A stretch of 64,000 bases of DNA, taken from the NCBI GenBank assembly GCA_003290165.1, contig QNQO01000535.1, forward strand, positions 602,001-666,000, written 5' to 3'. Below, piece after piece: positions 55,101 through 64,000 of this stretch. The notes under the pieces are model-generated. The model ran no database searches. It saw only the letters and a list, made by a program, of their open reading frames with translations, and was not told the origin of the DNA. Each line of letters starts with the position of its first letter. The first letter of the stretch is position 1. Position numbers and translations under genes: made by a program. The DNA comes from Berberis thunbergii. Its lineage: Eukaryota > Streptophyta > Magnoliopsida > Ranunculales > Berberidaceae.

Positions 55101-55735
55101 CTTTCACACCTCGACATCTCACCCCGAGACCTTTGCTAGTCCCCCTTTGTGTGACTGTGACCTCCCGAATCGCAATGATCCAAGCCCAAATCCAATCAAC
55201 ATGACACCACATAATCAACTTCAGATCTAATCAGCCTAGGACCAATTCTTCTTGTTTTGGATCTGGACATGATTTTGTCAAGTTTGATGTTTGTTTCTTT
55301 GACACCTCTAAAACAATGAGCCTTAGGTGTGTTTTTTGCGATCGATCTACATGGACAAGTTCTAGCTAAAGTAGCCTGCCTGGTAGTCAGCAAGGTTTTT
55401 GATAGTACTATGGCCAGAGTGTTAGGCGGCAGAGTCAACCCTCTTCTTATTTAGGCACAACAGTAGAAAGACATGTTTCCTTTTTGATGATTATGCAAAC
55501 CTCATTGATTTTCTCCATGATGATGACTCTCAACCTACTTTTGCTATGAACTTGGTTTGGAGTCCGAAAATTAGTAATGTTAGACGCTTGTTCTTTTTGC
55601 TTCCCTCATGAAATTGTAAGTATGTATGTAGAGATCTCAATGTGGAGGCTCATAACTTGGCTAGAGTCACATGGCGACAAGTTTGTAATCGTACTTAATT
55701 ATCTTATATTATTCCTATGGCTTTAACAAAAAAAG
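52175..55735 (+). pseudogene. LINE ORF2 relic: reverse transcriptase, zf-RVT and RNase H
   Basis: After CRHIIETLW the ORF2 spacer leads to the reverse transcriptase at about 52620. It shows IPSKEEIQTIIFSMGSHKAP, SGIRQGYPLS and the catalytic LLYADDFMFFCRAS (about 53440-53475) in different frames. A zf-RVT domain lies at 54560-54760 (CCIFCQNHTEDVTHLFF). An RNase H-like end at 55250-55700 has VKFDVCFFDTSKTMSL and later NVEAHNLARVTWR. Numerous stops and frameshifts occur. No replication-competent element remains. Confidence 0.83.
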
Positions 55736-55750
55736 AAAAGAAAAGAAAAA

Positions 55751-55988
55751 TATTGAAATAATTGATTAAAATTGGTAAAAGTAGTGTTTTTCTAATTAAT
55801 ATGACGAGAGGATAGAAAACATAGTTGTTTGGCTAGATGACATTGGAAAAAGCTCATGAATTCAACTATTGTCAAGCACCCAAGTTACTTACTCGAGTAT
55901 TGCCCAAAATAAATCGGATATTGATTTCTAAACTCAGCTATCACCAATTGTCTAAGGAAACAAGCCCAAATCCTATTATTAAGAAGGC
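55751..55988. other. Unassigned spacer
   Basis: Short AT-rich stretch between the LINE tail and the next inverted-repeat element. No gene was seen. Confidence 0.3.
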
Positions 55989-57712
55989 ATTTGCTAAATG
56001 ACACCACCATTTTTGCTGAAAGACACCACCTGTGCCCTACATTTAAAGGACACCACCATCTGTTGAAGGAAACCACCATCTATTGAAGGACATCACTCAT
56101 ATAAACAAAAAAACTACCGTCTCTCTTCTCTTCTCTCTCTCCCTTCTTAATCAAGCACCATCCTGCCACCGTCGGCCACACCAACTCTCCCCTCCACCAC
56201 CGGCCTCACCGAGCTACCGCCAGACGTCACTCCAACCCCCGCCTGCTTGTTCTCTTATCTGTTTTCTTCTTCTTTTTCTTTTTCTTCTCTACTTTTTTCT
56301 TCTTCTTTTTCTTTATCTTCTTTGTTTTCTTCTTCTTAATTCCTCCATGTATCTTCTTCTATTTTTTTTTCTTTTTTTTCTCCTTTGCCTCGAGGAGGTT
56401 CCCTACGAGTGTGGAACCCATACTTGCACAAAGCTCTATGCATGGGTAGGGATGGGCATTCCCATCCTGTGATCCCGTCCCGTCCCTTTTTTCAATTTTT
56501 TTGGATTGATCAAACCCTTCTCGATCACGCCCGTCACCGATCTAGAAGTGGGATGAGATCGGGATGGATATTTTTAATCTCACCCATTCCGTCCCGTCTT
56601 GCATTTATTTATTTATATTTATTATTATTAATTTTAATCAAACTACTATTCTAATAAAAGTTTAGGATGTGTTGAAGTAAATCAAAACATCTAGTGTTTG
56701 AAAATTTACTTGTTTGATTTGGAACTCTTTGCTTAGGTAGAATCTTCAATTTGGATTTAGATCAAACAGAGTCATGAAAACTTTATGCTTTTTCACATTT
56801 TAGATTGATTATTAGGACAATATTCTTGTAGAAAAATAAAGGCAAAGAATGATTTTGTTTGATTTTGCACTATGAGTTAGGTAGTAGGAGAAATTGCTCC
56901 TAAATGTATCTTGTATATATGTTATTTCAACTTTTGCGGATATATGCAAGTGGATCGATGGAGAGGCTCCTTTCATTTCCATCATCTTCACTTGACAAAC
57001 TTATTCATTTATAAGGTAAACATCCATAATTTATATGACATTTAATATTGTTATGATGAAAGTTACATGTACATAAATTTGACATTATTTGGGTGTGAGG
57101 CAATGTGATAAATTTTTTTTTTTTTTTCATTAGAGGACTATTTAGTATATGGCTCATCCCGTCTGCGTCTCGAACCTGTTTGGGATGAGACGAGGGTCCA
57201 ATGAGGTCCTATCCCATCTCGAACGAACGAAGATGTAATAGGGATGATGCGTCCATCTCGGTCCCATGCCCATCCCTAGCGTCGGCAGTTCTTTACTCAC
57301 AAGAACTCTCCGCGAGGGCGAATGAGGAAAAAAAACAGGGGAAAATAATAAGAGATGGGAGGAGGAGAAGAAAAAAATAGTAAAGATGAGAAAAAAACTA
57401 AAGAAGAAGAAAGAAGAAATGAGATGAGAAGAAAAAATGATAGAAAAAAAAACAGAGAAGGGAAGAAGAAAAGAAAAATAAAGAAAAACAGAGAAGGGGA
57501 GAAGAAGAAAACAGAGAAAAGAAGAAGCATGTGGGGGCTGGGAGGGACGTCCAGCTGTGGCTCGGTGAGACCAAAGGTGGTGGTGGGGTGGCAGGGCGGT
57601 GTTGCTCCTGTGAAGAAAGAACATAATATGGAGAAGGGCGTGGTGTCCTTCAGTAGATAAAAAAATGAGGTGGAGGTGTCCTTAAGTGAAAATGATGGTG
57701 TCATTAGCAAGT
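55989..57712. repeat. Inverted-repeat element with CT/GA-rich arms, copy 2, interrupted by a hAT
   Basis: The left end ttgctaaatgacaccaccat pairs with the right end aatgatggtgtcattagcaa. The arms contain ctcaccgagctaccgcc at left and gctcggtgagacc at right, and ctgaaggacaccac-type blocks. The left end matches the right end of copy 1 at 31.6 kb, and the right end matches copy 1's left end. Open frames inside are homopolymer-like Phe/Leu/Ser or Glu/Lys translations. The hAT copy 3 splits it. Confidence 0.68.
56447..57278. mobile_element. hAT element, TAGGGGTGGGCA family, copy 3
   Basis: Both ends read tagggatgggca in inverted orientation. Subterminal atcccgtcccgtccc and catctcggtcccatgccc resemble copies 1 and 2. 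The 8-bp flanks tgcatggg and gcgtcggc do not match clearly; gcatggg / gcgtcgg is a weak candidate. The interior (about 830 bp) is AT-rich and non-coding. Confidence 0.78.
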
Positions 57713-58570
57713 GTCTATTTAGAATGGTCAAATTTGGCCTCCCCTCAAATAGTTGAATAATTAGTAATATTCCTCCAGATAAAGGAAAATTAAATAATTG
57801 TTTGAAACCAATGGCGGAGGTTGTGGCGGCGGCAGCGTAGTGACGAGGGAGGGAGTAGGTGGGTGGAGTTGGAGGTGGTGTGGAAGTGCTTGTGATATTT
57901 GAGAAGACCAATTTTGTTAACCACTCATTTATTTTTAATATGCAAATTTTTCAACCTCGCGCCTTGGATGGAGCGGGGCATTTTGACTATCTTCATCATT
58001 AAAATTTATCAGTGTGAAAATAACTCATGCTTTAACAGTCAACGGACGAGGACCACTAGTCTTAGTGGAGACCGCAATACAGTATCAAATATGGGGCAAT
58101 CCTTAGTTAGTTGTTTATAATAGTAGGCAAACTTAAATTCACTTAAAAAATATATCTAACTTTACTTTCTACAACTTTAGGCAAGCGATAGTAATTTTTG
58201 ACATATAGCTCCCCGCCCTCAAAATGGCTAATTAGACAATCCCTCGGGACTGGTGTTTTCACCATTTGACTGTTAGGGTCATATATTTTATCACCAAGAT
58301 GCCCATCACGTGACACTTTTACTCCAAAATTTACCAATATAAACCTAGATACGCTAACATATCTTAAGGAAAAATTAAGGGATATGATAATAGCCTTTGG
58401 ATGTATAGGAAAGTTTTCATTCATATATTCTTTGGTACTTCCACAAGATGAACCACTTTCCTATACACACAAAAACAAAATAAAAAATAAAACAAACAAA
58501 ATAAAACAAAACAAAAAAAATTGGCTTGAATTCTACAATTTTGTAAATACACACTTAGAAGTAAAAAGTA
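57713..58570. other. Unassigned stretch
   Basis: A GC-richer patch at 57815-57890 (ggcggaggttgtggcggcgg) and AT-rich flanks. No recognisable gene or element ends. Confidence 0.3.
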
Positions 58571-59020
58571 CAAATTTTTTTTAAAGACAAATCCACAATC
58601 CTTGTGCGTATCTTTCATGATAATTATATCATCCTTTGGAATGAGCTCTTGATATAAAAGTTTCAACATTCCTGCAATGTAATAAAAAATCTTTTTTTAC
58701 GAAAATAAATTTAACACACTATATATTTGCTACAATTACAAGAGGTTGGAGAAAACTCAATGAATTAGGAACTGCACTCATGGGAAATTAATGTAGAGTA
58801 TTTTGTTGCCACCCAGAACTATTGGGAAGCTATAGTTCAATGATAAAGAAACTTTGGCACCACTTTAACATATAGAACGAAATGTACATATGGCAATTAC
58901 ATCAAATTACTAATTTCAATGCAATATCCTCGCATGAGGAACAATTTTTATAAAATTGTATTTAGGTTTTTTAAAACATTTTAACTTAGTTTTATTTAAC
59001 TTTGATACTCATTTGGGTGG
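58571..59020. other. Stretch with similarity to 37.2-37.9 kb
   Basis: Blocks at 58628-58671 and 58728-58770 correspond to blocks at 37220-37263 and 37875-37930 in the same order and orientation. Together with the pseudogene below this suggests an old segmental duplication. Confidence 0.5.
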
Positions 59021-59024
59021 GTGG

Positions 59025-59205
59025 GTGGTTGATAGCATCTTGACAATCATCTTCGTTACAGCACCTGCAAGATTATATATCAACCTTATAGTTCTTCTCT
59101 GACATGTATTTTTTTTCATCTTCAACATGTTGTTTATTCTGATTCTTTCCAACCTGTTAAATCCTTTGGTAGCTTTACAAGCTCCATATCTTCACCAATC
59201 CATTC
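59025..59205 (-). pseudogene. Decayed copy of DCTPP1-like exon 2
   Basis: The plus-strand text gatagcatcttgacaatcat, tcgttacagcacctgcaaga, tctgattctttccaacctg, aatcctttggtagct and atcttcaccaatc lines up in order with the exon 2 region of the gene at 34259-34489 (gatggcattcttgacaatct, tagttgcagcatcaccaaga, tctgattcattccagtctg, aatccctttgccacct, aacttcaccaatc). Insertions and deletions destroy the frame and both metal-binding motifs. No exon 1 partner was found upstream (59.2-59.35 kb). Confidence 0.8.
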
Positions 59206-59335
59206 CATAAGAAATAGGAATTCAGAAAAAAAAAAAAAAAAATAGTCAAGTAAATGAATAGCATTAATCAATAAAATGATATATTTATCATTGTACTTTG
59301 ACCTAATTTGTCAACTTTTGAACCTATGACCTAAT

Positions 59336-59348
59336 TTTATCAGAGCCA
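59336..59348 (+). promoter_or_regulatory. Caulimovirid primer-binding site
   Basis: tttatcagagcca differs from the canonical tggtatcagagcca at the first bases only. It marks the genome-numbering start of caulimovirids and lies just upstream of the first coding region, so the left edge of the insert is at or just before it. Confidence 0.7.
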
Positions 59349-59579
59349 GCCTTTTCTTTTTTGCCCCCGGGTAGGTTGTGAGTCCAAGGTACTGTTGGTC
59401 AGCCGTTGATAGCGTTGGTAAGTCATATAAGTGATTGGTCAGCCGTTAGGAACCAGATCCAGTGTAAGTCGCCATGGTGTGCGCAGAATGTGATCTAGGT
59501 TAGGTGGTCCCACTTTGATGTTCCAGCTGTAGGTGGTCCGAGTACAGTGTTCCTCCCAATCCCTAAGCAATCTGAAAAG

Positions 59580-60170
59580 ATGTCTTTGTTTTCAAAATTT
59601 ACCAGAACTTCTAGTTCTAGGTCAAACAGTTTACCAACCAAAATGGAAGGTAGAATTTCTGAAGTTGAACAAGATTTACAAAACTGGTCTTTACAGTAAT
59701 TCCGCAAAAAGAGATTTATGAGATTACTAAATCTTTATTTTCTCAAAAAACTGAGGATTTAATCAGTATTGTTGAACAAACAGTACCGATAAATAAATCC
59801 TTAGATTCAAAACAATTGCTCAATTATCAAACAATCCAATCTTTGATAAAAGAAAAATACAAATATCTCCACTTGGGATTAATTCAAATAGCCCTAAAAC
59901 CTTTAACTAGGTTAGGACTCGACACCTGTGCTTTAGTTGCTCTTCGCGACTGTAGACATAACAAATTTAGTGATTCTCTGCTTGGAATTGCAGAATCTTC
60001 ACTTTCAATGGGTCCAGTTTATTTCAACTGTTACCCTGACTTCTCTGTGTCTCTCTGTGATCCACACATTCTCGAGACACTCACTCTCAACATTCAGACC
60101 TCAGGCTTTGATATGGCTGAAGGTTCTGAACCATTTGCTTTGATCTATAAAATCACATATTAAAGCAATG
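59580..60170 (+). pseudogene. Endogenous caulimovirid movement-protein region, frameshifted
   Basis: A plausible ATG lies at 59580 in one frame, which stops near 59697. The continuing frame carries the 30K-type movement-protein core at 59880-60160: TRLGLDTCALVALRD with the conserved LD-x-x-x-LVA-like core, then FNCYPDFSVSLCD and EPFALIYKI. This family lines plasmodesmata for cell-to-cell spread. One frameshift separates the N-terminus, and another follows near 60165. Confidence 0.8.
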
Positions 60171-61750
60171 AAAACTCAATTAAAGCCTCGTGCTATTCAA
60201 ATTGATGATAGAGGACATACTACACTTTTTGAGGTCAATGACCAAAAGACTAATGTTATTGTCCTAGAACAATAAAATGGGATCAGGTTACCCTTCCTGA
60301 ATCATGGATCATTGAAGGAGTTTCTAACCCAAAGAAACTTCCTCCAAGTGAGATCGACAGAATCCTTTCTTTCCCAGATGGATCTGTTGAACTAAGATTC
60401 AATGATGTCAGAAGCACCACTTTTGACCCTTCTAAGTTTGATTCTGGAAGAAGATCTGAATCTTCATTCAGAACTGCTCCCACTAGGATTCCTTCAAGAA
60501 CCTCAACTCCTGAAGTGATTCCTCACCTTCAATTAAGGAATATTAGGAATAACCCTAATTATCCTCAAATTCCTCAACCAGTTTATAATCAGGATGAATT
60601 TCCTGAAACTTCCGAAGCAAATCAATCCCCTACTCAATCTGAAATGGAATTCAGAATTCCTAGGGTTCAAGCTTTATCAAAAATTTTCAAATTAGATAAA
60701 GAAAAGATTAAAAGAGAGTTTTTATCTCCAGAAAATGATGATCGTAGAGAAAAGTTCATTGCTCAGACTACTGAGTCTGAACGCAAAGAACTAAATAAAC
60801 CTTTTATACATGTTGTGAGGAACTTAAAGAAAATATACCTTTCTTGGACTGGTATTATAATATTTATATTCCTCAAATTCATGTTTTAAATGTCACTCCT
60901 AAAGTCTGGACTAATCACCCAGAAAAGAAAACTGTTAGATCAGTTCTACCTCCTATGGTAGATCTTCAATTCAAAGTTTCGGATAAGCAATACATTGCTT
61001 CACCCTTTTCTCATCCAACAGAAGATTATGTTAATACTCTGATTAATCAGAATAATTATACAAATTTACTTTTATCTGAACTTGGTGAAAAATTGGTTCA
61101 AGACCAACTCGTCACCAATGAACTAAAAAAGAAAATTAGAAGAAAAAGTTTTCAAAGAACAGGAAGAAAAGAAACAGAATGTTTATTTTCAAATTCCTGA
61201 ACCTTTGGCGCCTAACACCTTTTCTTCTAAACAAATTTATTAAAAGAAATTGATGCTAAATTAGATGCTCTAAAGCTTGATTCAAGATTAAGTATTAATA
61301 CTCTGTCTCATCCAGCCATGACGGATTGTGATTCAGACATTAGTGCTGATTTTGATCCTATGTCTGAATTGGATCGTTTAAATTACATTCCATATCAGGC
61401 AAACCCAATTAGACATGCTAAAACAGCATCAAAATCCAAAATGGAAAAATCCAATGCCAATATCTAGGAATTTTTATCCTAGACCTTCATTCCCAGATAT
61501 GCAGTTTGAAGAACGCAATCTTCAGACTTTTGGTTCTTTTTCAACAAAAGAATTATATATTTGGAATATTGATGGCGTTAGTGAAGATGCAATTCTTGAA
61601 TTAACTCAAGAAATGGTGATGATGCTTCTACCCATAGGGCAGAAGGCAAAGATGATCATACATTGCATCCATCATTATTCAAGGATTTTCCGGCTTAATC
61701 AAGGATGTGGGATAATTATCTCACTTCTTCTGAAAAACTGAAATCTTATT
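60171..61750 (+). pseudogene. Endogenous caulimovirid polyprotein linker, broken
   Basis: Open stretches in alternating frames: 60290-60515 (SWIIEGVSNPKK), 60515-60889 (Pro/Asn-rich then KIFKLDKEKIKREFL), 60900-61200 and 61415-61741 (YPRPSFPDMQFEERN, WNIDGVSED). The last part resembles the upstream capsid region of petuvirus-type polyproteins. Frameshifts or stops occur near 60275, 60889, 61200, 61410 and 61640. Confidence 0.65.
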
Positions 61751-62740
61751 TGCCAGGAAATTGGTCCAGATGGAAACCCAATTAAAATGAAAATGACCTT
61801 GGTCAAGAAACTTTCTCCTGACAGTGTGCCTACCTTAATCCAAGTATTCTTAGACATTTCTTAGGAAATCCTAATGAATACCAAGGTAAAGCCAAAGATT
61901 TGCTCATGTCTCATAAGTGTCCAACTCTTAGCCATTTTAGATATTACAAAGTACTTCATGAAAGAGTCATGCTTCAGACAGATGCAGCAAATCCTTTCTG
62001 GAAACGAAAATTTATCTCAGGTCTTCCTGAGATCTTTGCTGAAACCGTTCGTACTAGACTCCAAGAACAGCATGGAGGTGATATCCAGTACGAGCTGTTA
62101 ACATTTGGCATTTAATTGCATTTATTAATAAATGTGCCCTTCAATTTGTAATGATTTAAAATTAAAGAAACAATTAAGAAAACAACATATTACTGGACCT
62201 AAAGAATTAGTATTTTTGTCAACAATATGGGTTTGATGATTTTCATTATCCAGCCCATTTAAACTCAAAAAACCATTGGACATCCAAACAAAAATATCGG
62301 TCCAACCGGCCCGACAATTTAAAAAGAAAAAGCCTTTGGCCCAAAGCCTGCTAAACCACTTGAACAGTATCTTAGCAAGCCCAAGAAACATGGGACACAT
62401 AAGTCCAAGCCCTTTAAGAAAGGATCCCTTCAAGCCTGTCTGCTTAAGTGTGGACAGCCAGGCCATTATGCAAAACAGTGCAGAACGGCCCAAAAGGTCC
62501 AAGCCCTTGATCTTCCCAAAAACATAAAACATATGTTTCTTAATTGTCTAATTGATTCAGATTCTGATTCTTCTTCTGAACCAGATTTCCAGATGAATAA
62601 TCTTATTATTCCTCTGATTTCTTCTGATTCTTCTGAACAATCTTGTGATTGTATTCCAGGAGCATGTTTATGCCATCTCTCTGCAAACCAAAGATCAATA
62701 TGTTATCTCAAAACAAGCAGTCTCAAATACTGTTAGATTT
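61751..62740 (+). pseudogene. Endogenous caulimovirid capsid region with zinc knuckle, broken
   Basis: A capsid-like core at 61890-62115 (HKCPTLSHFRYYK, FWKRKFISGLPE) ends in a stop. Near 62430-62490 a retroviral-type zinc knuckle reads CLLKCGQPGHYAKQC: all four ligands are present but the first pair is spaced by three residues instead of two. An acidic/Ser-rich stretch follows (SDSDSSSEPDF), as is usual at caulimovirid capsid borders. Confidence 0.75.
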
Positions 62741-63600
62741 TGTTGATAAAATTGATGATCCTCAAATGAAGACTGAATATCTTCAACACATAAAAAATTC
62801 AATTTCACAAACCAAACCTCCACCTGATGTGATCACTTCTTTTTATGATCACAGAGAAATCATTAATAGATTTAATCAACAAAACATAATGCTTCTCCTG
62901 TTAATCTTTCTGACCTACAGCATGAAGTAAAAACACTTAAGAAAGAAGTTCATCAGTTAAAGCAACATCAAAATCTAACTGATCTTCAAATACAAATGTT
63001 ACAAAGAAATCAATTTCCTGTTTTGACTGAAAAAGAAGAAGAAATAACTCCTGTTATCTCTTCACAACAACCTTCTTCATCCAAACAGAAACAAGCAGAT
63101 TTTCTCTGTAATCTAAATAAAAAATCGGTTACACCACATATGGTTACCATTCAAAATGGTATGTGGCTATAACCCTAAATATTACAACCAAACAAATATA
63201 TCAGCCATTGCACTTATTGACTCAGGTGCTGATATGAATTGTATCCAAGAAGGAGTAGTTCCTACACAGTACTTCCAACAAACTTCGCAAAGTCTGTATA
63301 CTACAGATAATTCAAACTCCAAATTTCTTTAAATTAACCAATGCCCATATTTGCAAAAAGAACATTTGCATTAAGCAACATTTTCTTCTTGTTAAAATAT
63401 GAACAAAAATGATATTAGGTACTCCTTTTATAATGCAATCTCACCTTTTTCAGTTGATAGAAAGGAATTTCAACTACCATTCTTGGTACCAAACTTGAAT
63501 TTCCATTCTTATTTTCTTCAACAGCTTATGAACTTAACCAAGTTACTAAGCAGAAGTTTCTGAACCGTTTAATCTGTAAAACTCAGCAGTTAAACTTCTG
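62741..63600 (+). pseudogene. Endogenous caulimovirid protease region, broken
   Basis: A coiled-coil-like linker at 62900-63060 precedes the aspartic protease active-site motif LIDSGADMN at about 63213-63240 (D-S-G at 63219-63227). A frameshift soon follows near 63310, and stops follow in all three frames. Confidence 0.78.
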
Positions 63601-63689
63601 AAACAAGAGATTGAATATAAAAGAGTTGCTGATCAAATCCAGGAACCTAAGCTTCATCACAAATCGTTCAGTATCAAAAGCATTTGCAA

Positions 63690-64000
63690 GATGAACTTTG
63701 TTCAAACCTCCAAATGCATTTTGGTATAGATCTCAGCATGTGGTTCAATTACCTTATGAACCAGGATTTGATGAAAGGAAAATTCCCACTAAGGCTGCCC
63801 AATTCAGATGAATAGCGAACTTATGGAATTTTGTAACAAGAAATTAAATCTTTAAAAGAAAAACGACTCATTCGTGATTCTAATCACCTTGGAGTTGTGC
63901 TGCTTTTATGTAAATAAAATGCAGAATTAGAACGAGGAATCCTCGTCTCGTTATAAATTATAAACCTCTAAATCAGGTTCTTCAATGGATTAGATATCCA
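63690..64000 (+). pseudogene. Endogenous caulimovirid reverse transcriptase start, cut by window end
   Basis: In shifting frames the N-terminal part of the polymerase is visible: MNSELMEFCNK, then SCAAFYVNK-like sequence and finally LVINYKPLN near 63945-63975, conserved in caulimovirid reverse transcriptases. The catalytic YxDD motif and RNase H would lie beyond 64000. Single-base frameshifts occur at several points (for example near 63800, 63840 and 63900). Confidence 0.78.

Larger units (their letters stand above)
41270..55750 (+). mobile_element. L1-type LINE, shattered by nested insertions
   Basis: ORF1 pieces lie at 41.6-44.4 and 49.45-49.68 kb. ORF2 pieces lie at 50.12-50.83, 50.96-51.12 and 52.18-55.73 kb. 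Between them sit a hAT (42795-43924), a Pack-MULE (44435-49446), a TRIM (49684-50120), a foldback (50835-50957) and a TRIM cluster (51118-52174). ORF order and orientation stay consistent across all gaps, showing one parent element. An A-rich tail (aaaaaaagaaaagaaaagaa) ends it near 55750. The exact 5' start is uncertain. Confidence 0.82.
59336..64000 (+). mobile_element. Endogenous caulimovirid (petuvirus/florendovirus-like), decayed, 3' part outside the window
   Basis: An integrated copy of a plant double-stranded DNA pararetrovirus. Landmarks in order on plus: a tRNA-Met primer site (59336-59348), movement-protein region, long linker, capsid region with zinc knuckle, aspartic protease motif, and the start of reverse transcriptase running off the window end. 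This single-polyprotein-like order fits Petuvirus or Florendovirus rather than a badnavirus. Stops and frameshifts occur in every region, so it is an inactive fossil. No LTRs or integrase occur, as expected for the family. Confidence 0.87.

Noticed and set aside
57154..57911. Overlapping long frames rich in Phe, Ser and Leu on minus and Lys/Glu on plus
   Set aside because: They are translations of purine/pyrimidine-biased arms of an inverted-repeat element. Similar frames at 31050-31370 and 56083-56472 have the same origin.

Overview
This window is nuclear DNA from a flowering plant, probably an AT-rich eudicot. The signs are GT-AG introns, plant L1-type LINEs (DUF4283 plus zinc-knuckle ORF1), Ty1/copia elements, hAT, CACTA, PIF/Harbinger and MULE transposons, a plant endogenous pararetrovirus, and decayed pieces of plant genes (kinesin-4, RUNKEL kinase, coatomer beta, RHD3, oligopeptide transporter). 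No species can be named from this sequence. It is almost entirely a nest of mobile elements. The only protein gene that looks intact is a two-exon dCTP-pyrophosphatase-like (MazG fold) gene on the minus strand at 34.3-34.7 kb.

Left third (1-29.1 kb). The window opens inside the right end of a CACTA element (to 1667), with dense subterminal repeats and two tRNA-Glu-like relics. A 5'-part LINE relic (2.5-5.4 kb) is followed by a palindromic repeat (5.4-5.8 kb), a kinesin-4 pseudogene (6.7-7.1 kb) and a CACTA MITE (8.08-8.43 kb). A LINE 3' end (9.1-11.2 kb) is split by a hAT element with a perfect 8-bp target duplication (9791-10742). Another CACTA-like MITE lies at 11.3-11.6 kb. Two degenerate copia elements follow (12119-16795 and 17210-23470). 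Downstream of the second, 23.5-28.5 kb is a mosaic of unrelated gene fragments: RUNKEL kinase, PDI, an antisense kinase motif, coatomer beta, an unrecognised spliced gene and an ABCB transporter. It ends at a CACTA-like terminus near 29.1 kb.

Middle (29.1-41 kb). Two hAT elements (29366-30298 and 30339-30811) precede a tRNA-Leu(AAG) locus with a damaged acceptor stem, a pyrimidine-rich inverted-repeat element, three copies of an AT-rich dispersed repeat, the DCTPP1-like gene, a Tourist-like MITE, and a 2.6-kb PIF/Harbinger element with a transposase remnant.

Right third (41-64 kb). One LINE (about 41.3-55.7 kb) is interrupted by a hAT carrying an oligopeptide-transporter fragment (42795-43924), a 5-kb Pack-MULE carrying RHD3 and nucleotide-sugar-transporter fragments in opposite orientations (44435-49446), a TRIM retroelement (49684-50120), a 123-bp foldback (50835-50957) and a rearranged TRIM cluster (51118-52174). 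Several of these have recognisable target duplications, so the nesting order can be read. After a second inverted-repeat element, itself split by a third hAT copy, comes a decayed copy of the DCTPP1-like exon 2. From about 59.33 kb to the window end lies a decayed endogenous caulimovirid: primer-binding site, movement protein, capsid/zinc-knuckle region, protease and the start of reverse transcriptase.

No operon or pathway is present. The main biological content is repeated capture and decay of host gene fragments by DNA transposons.
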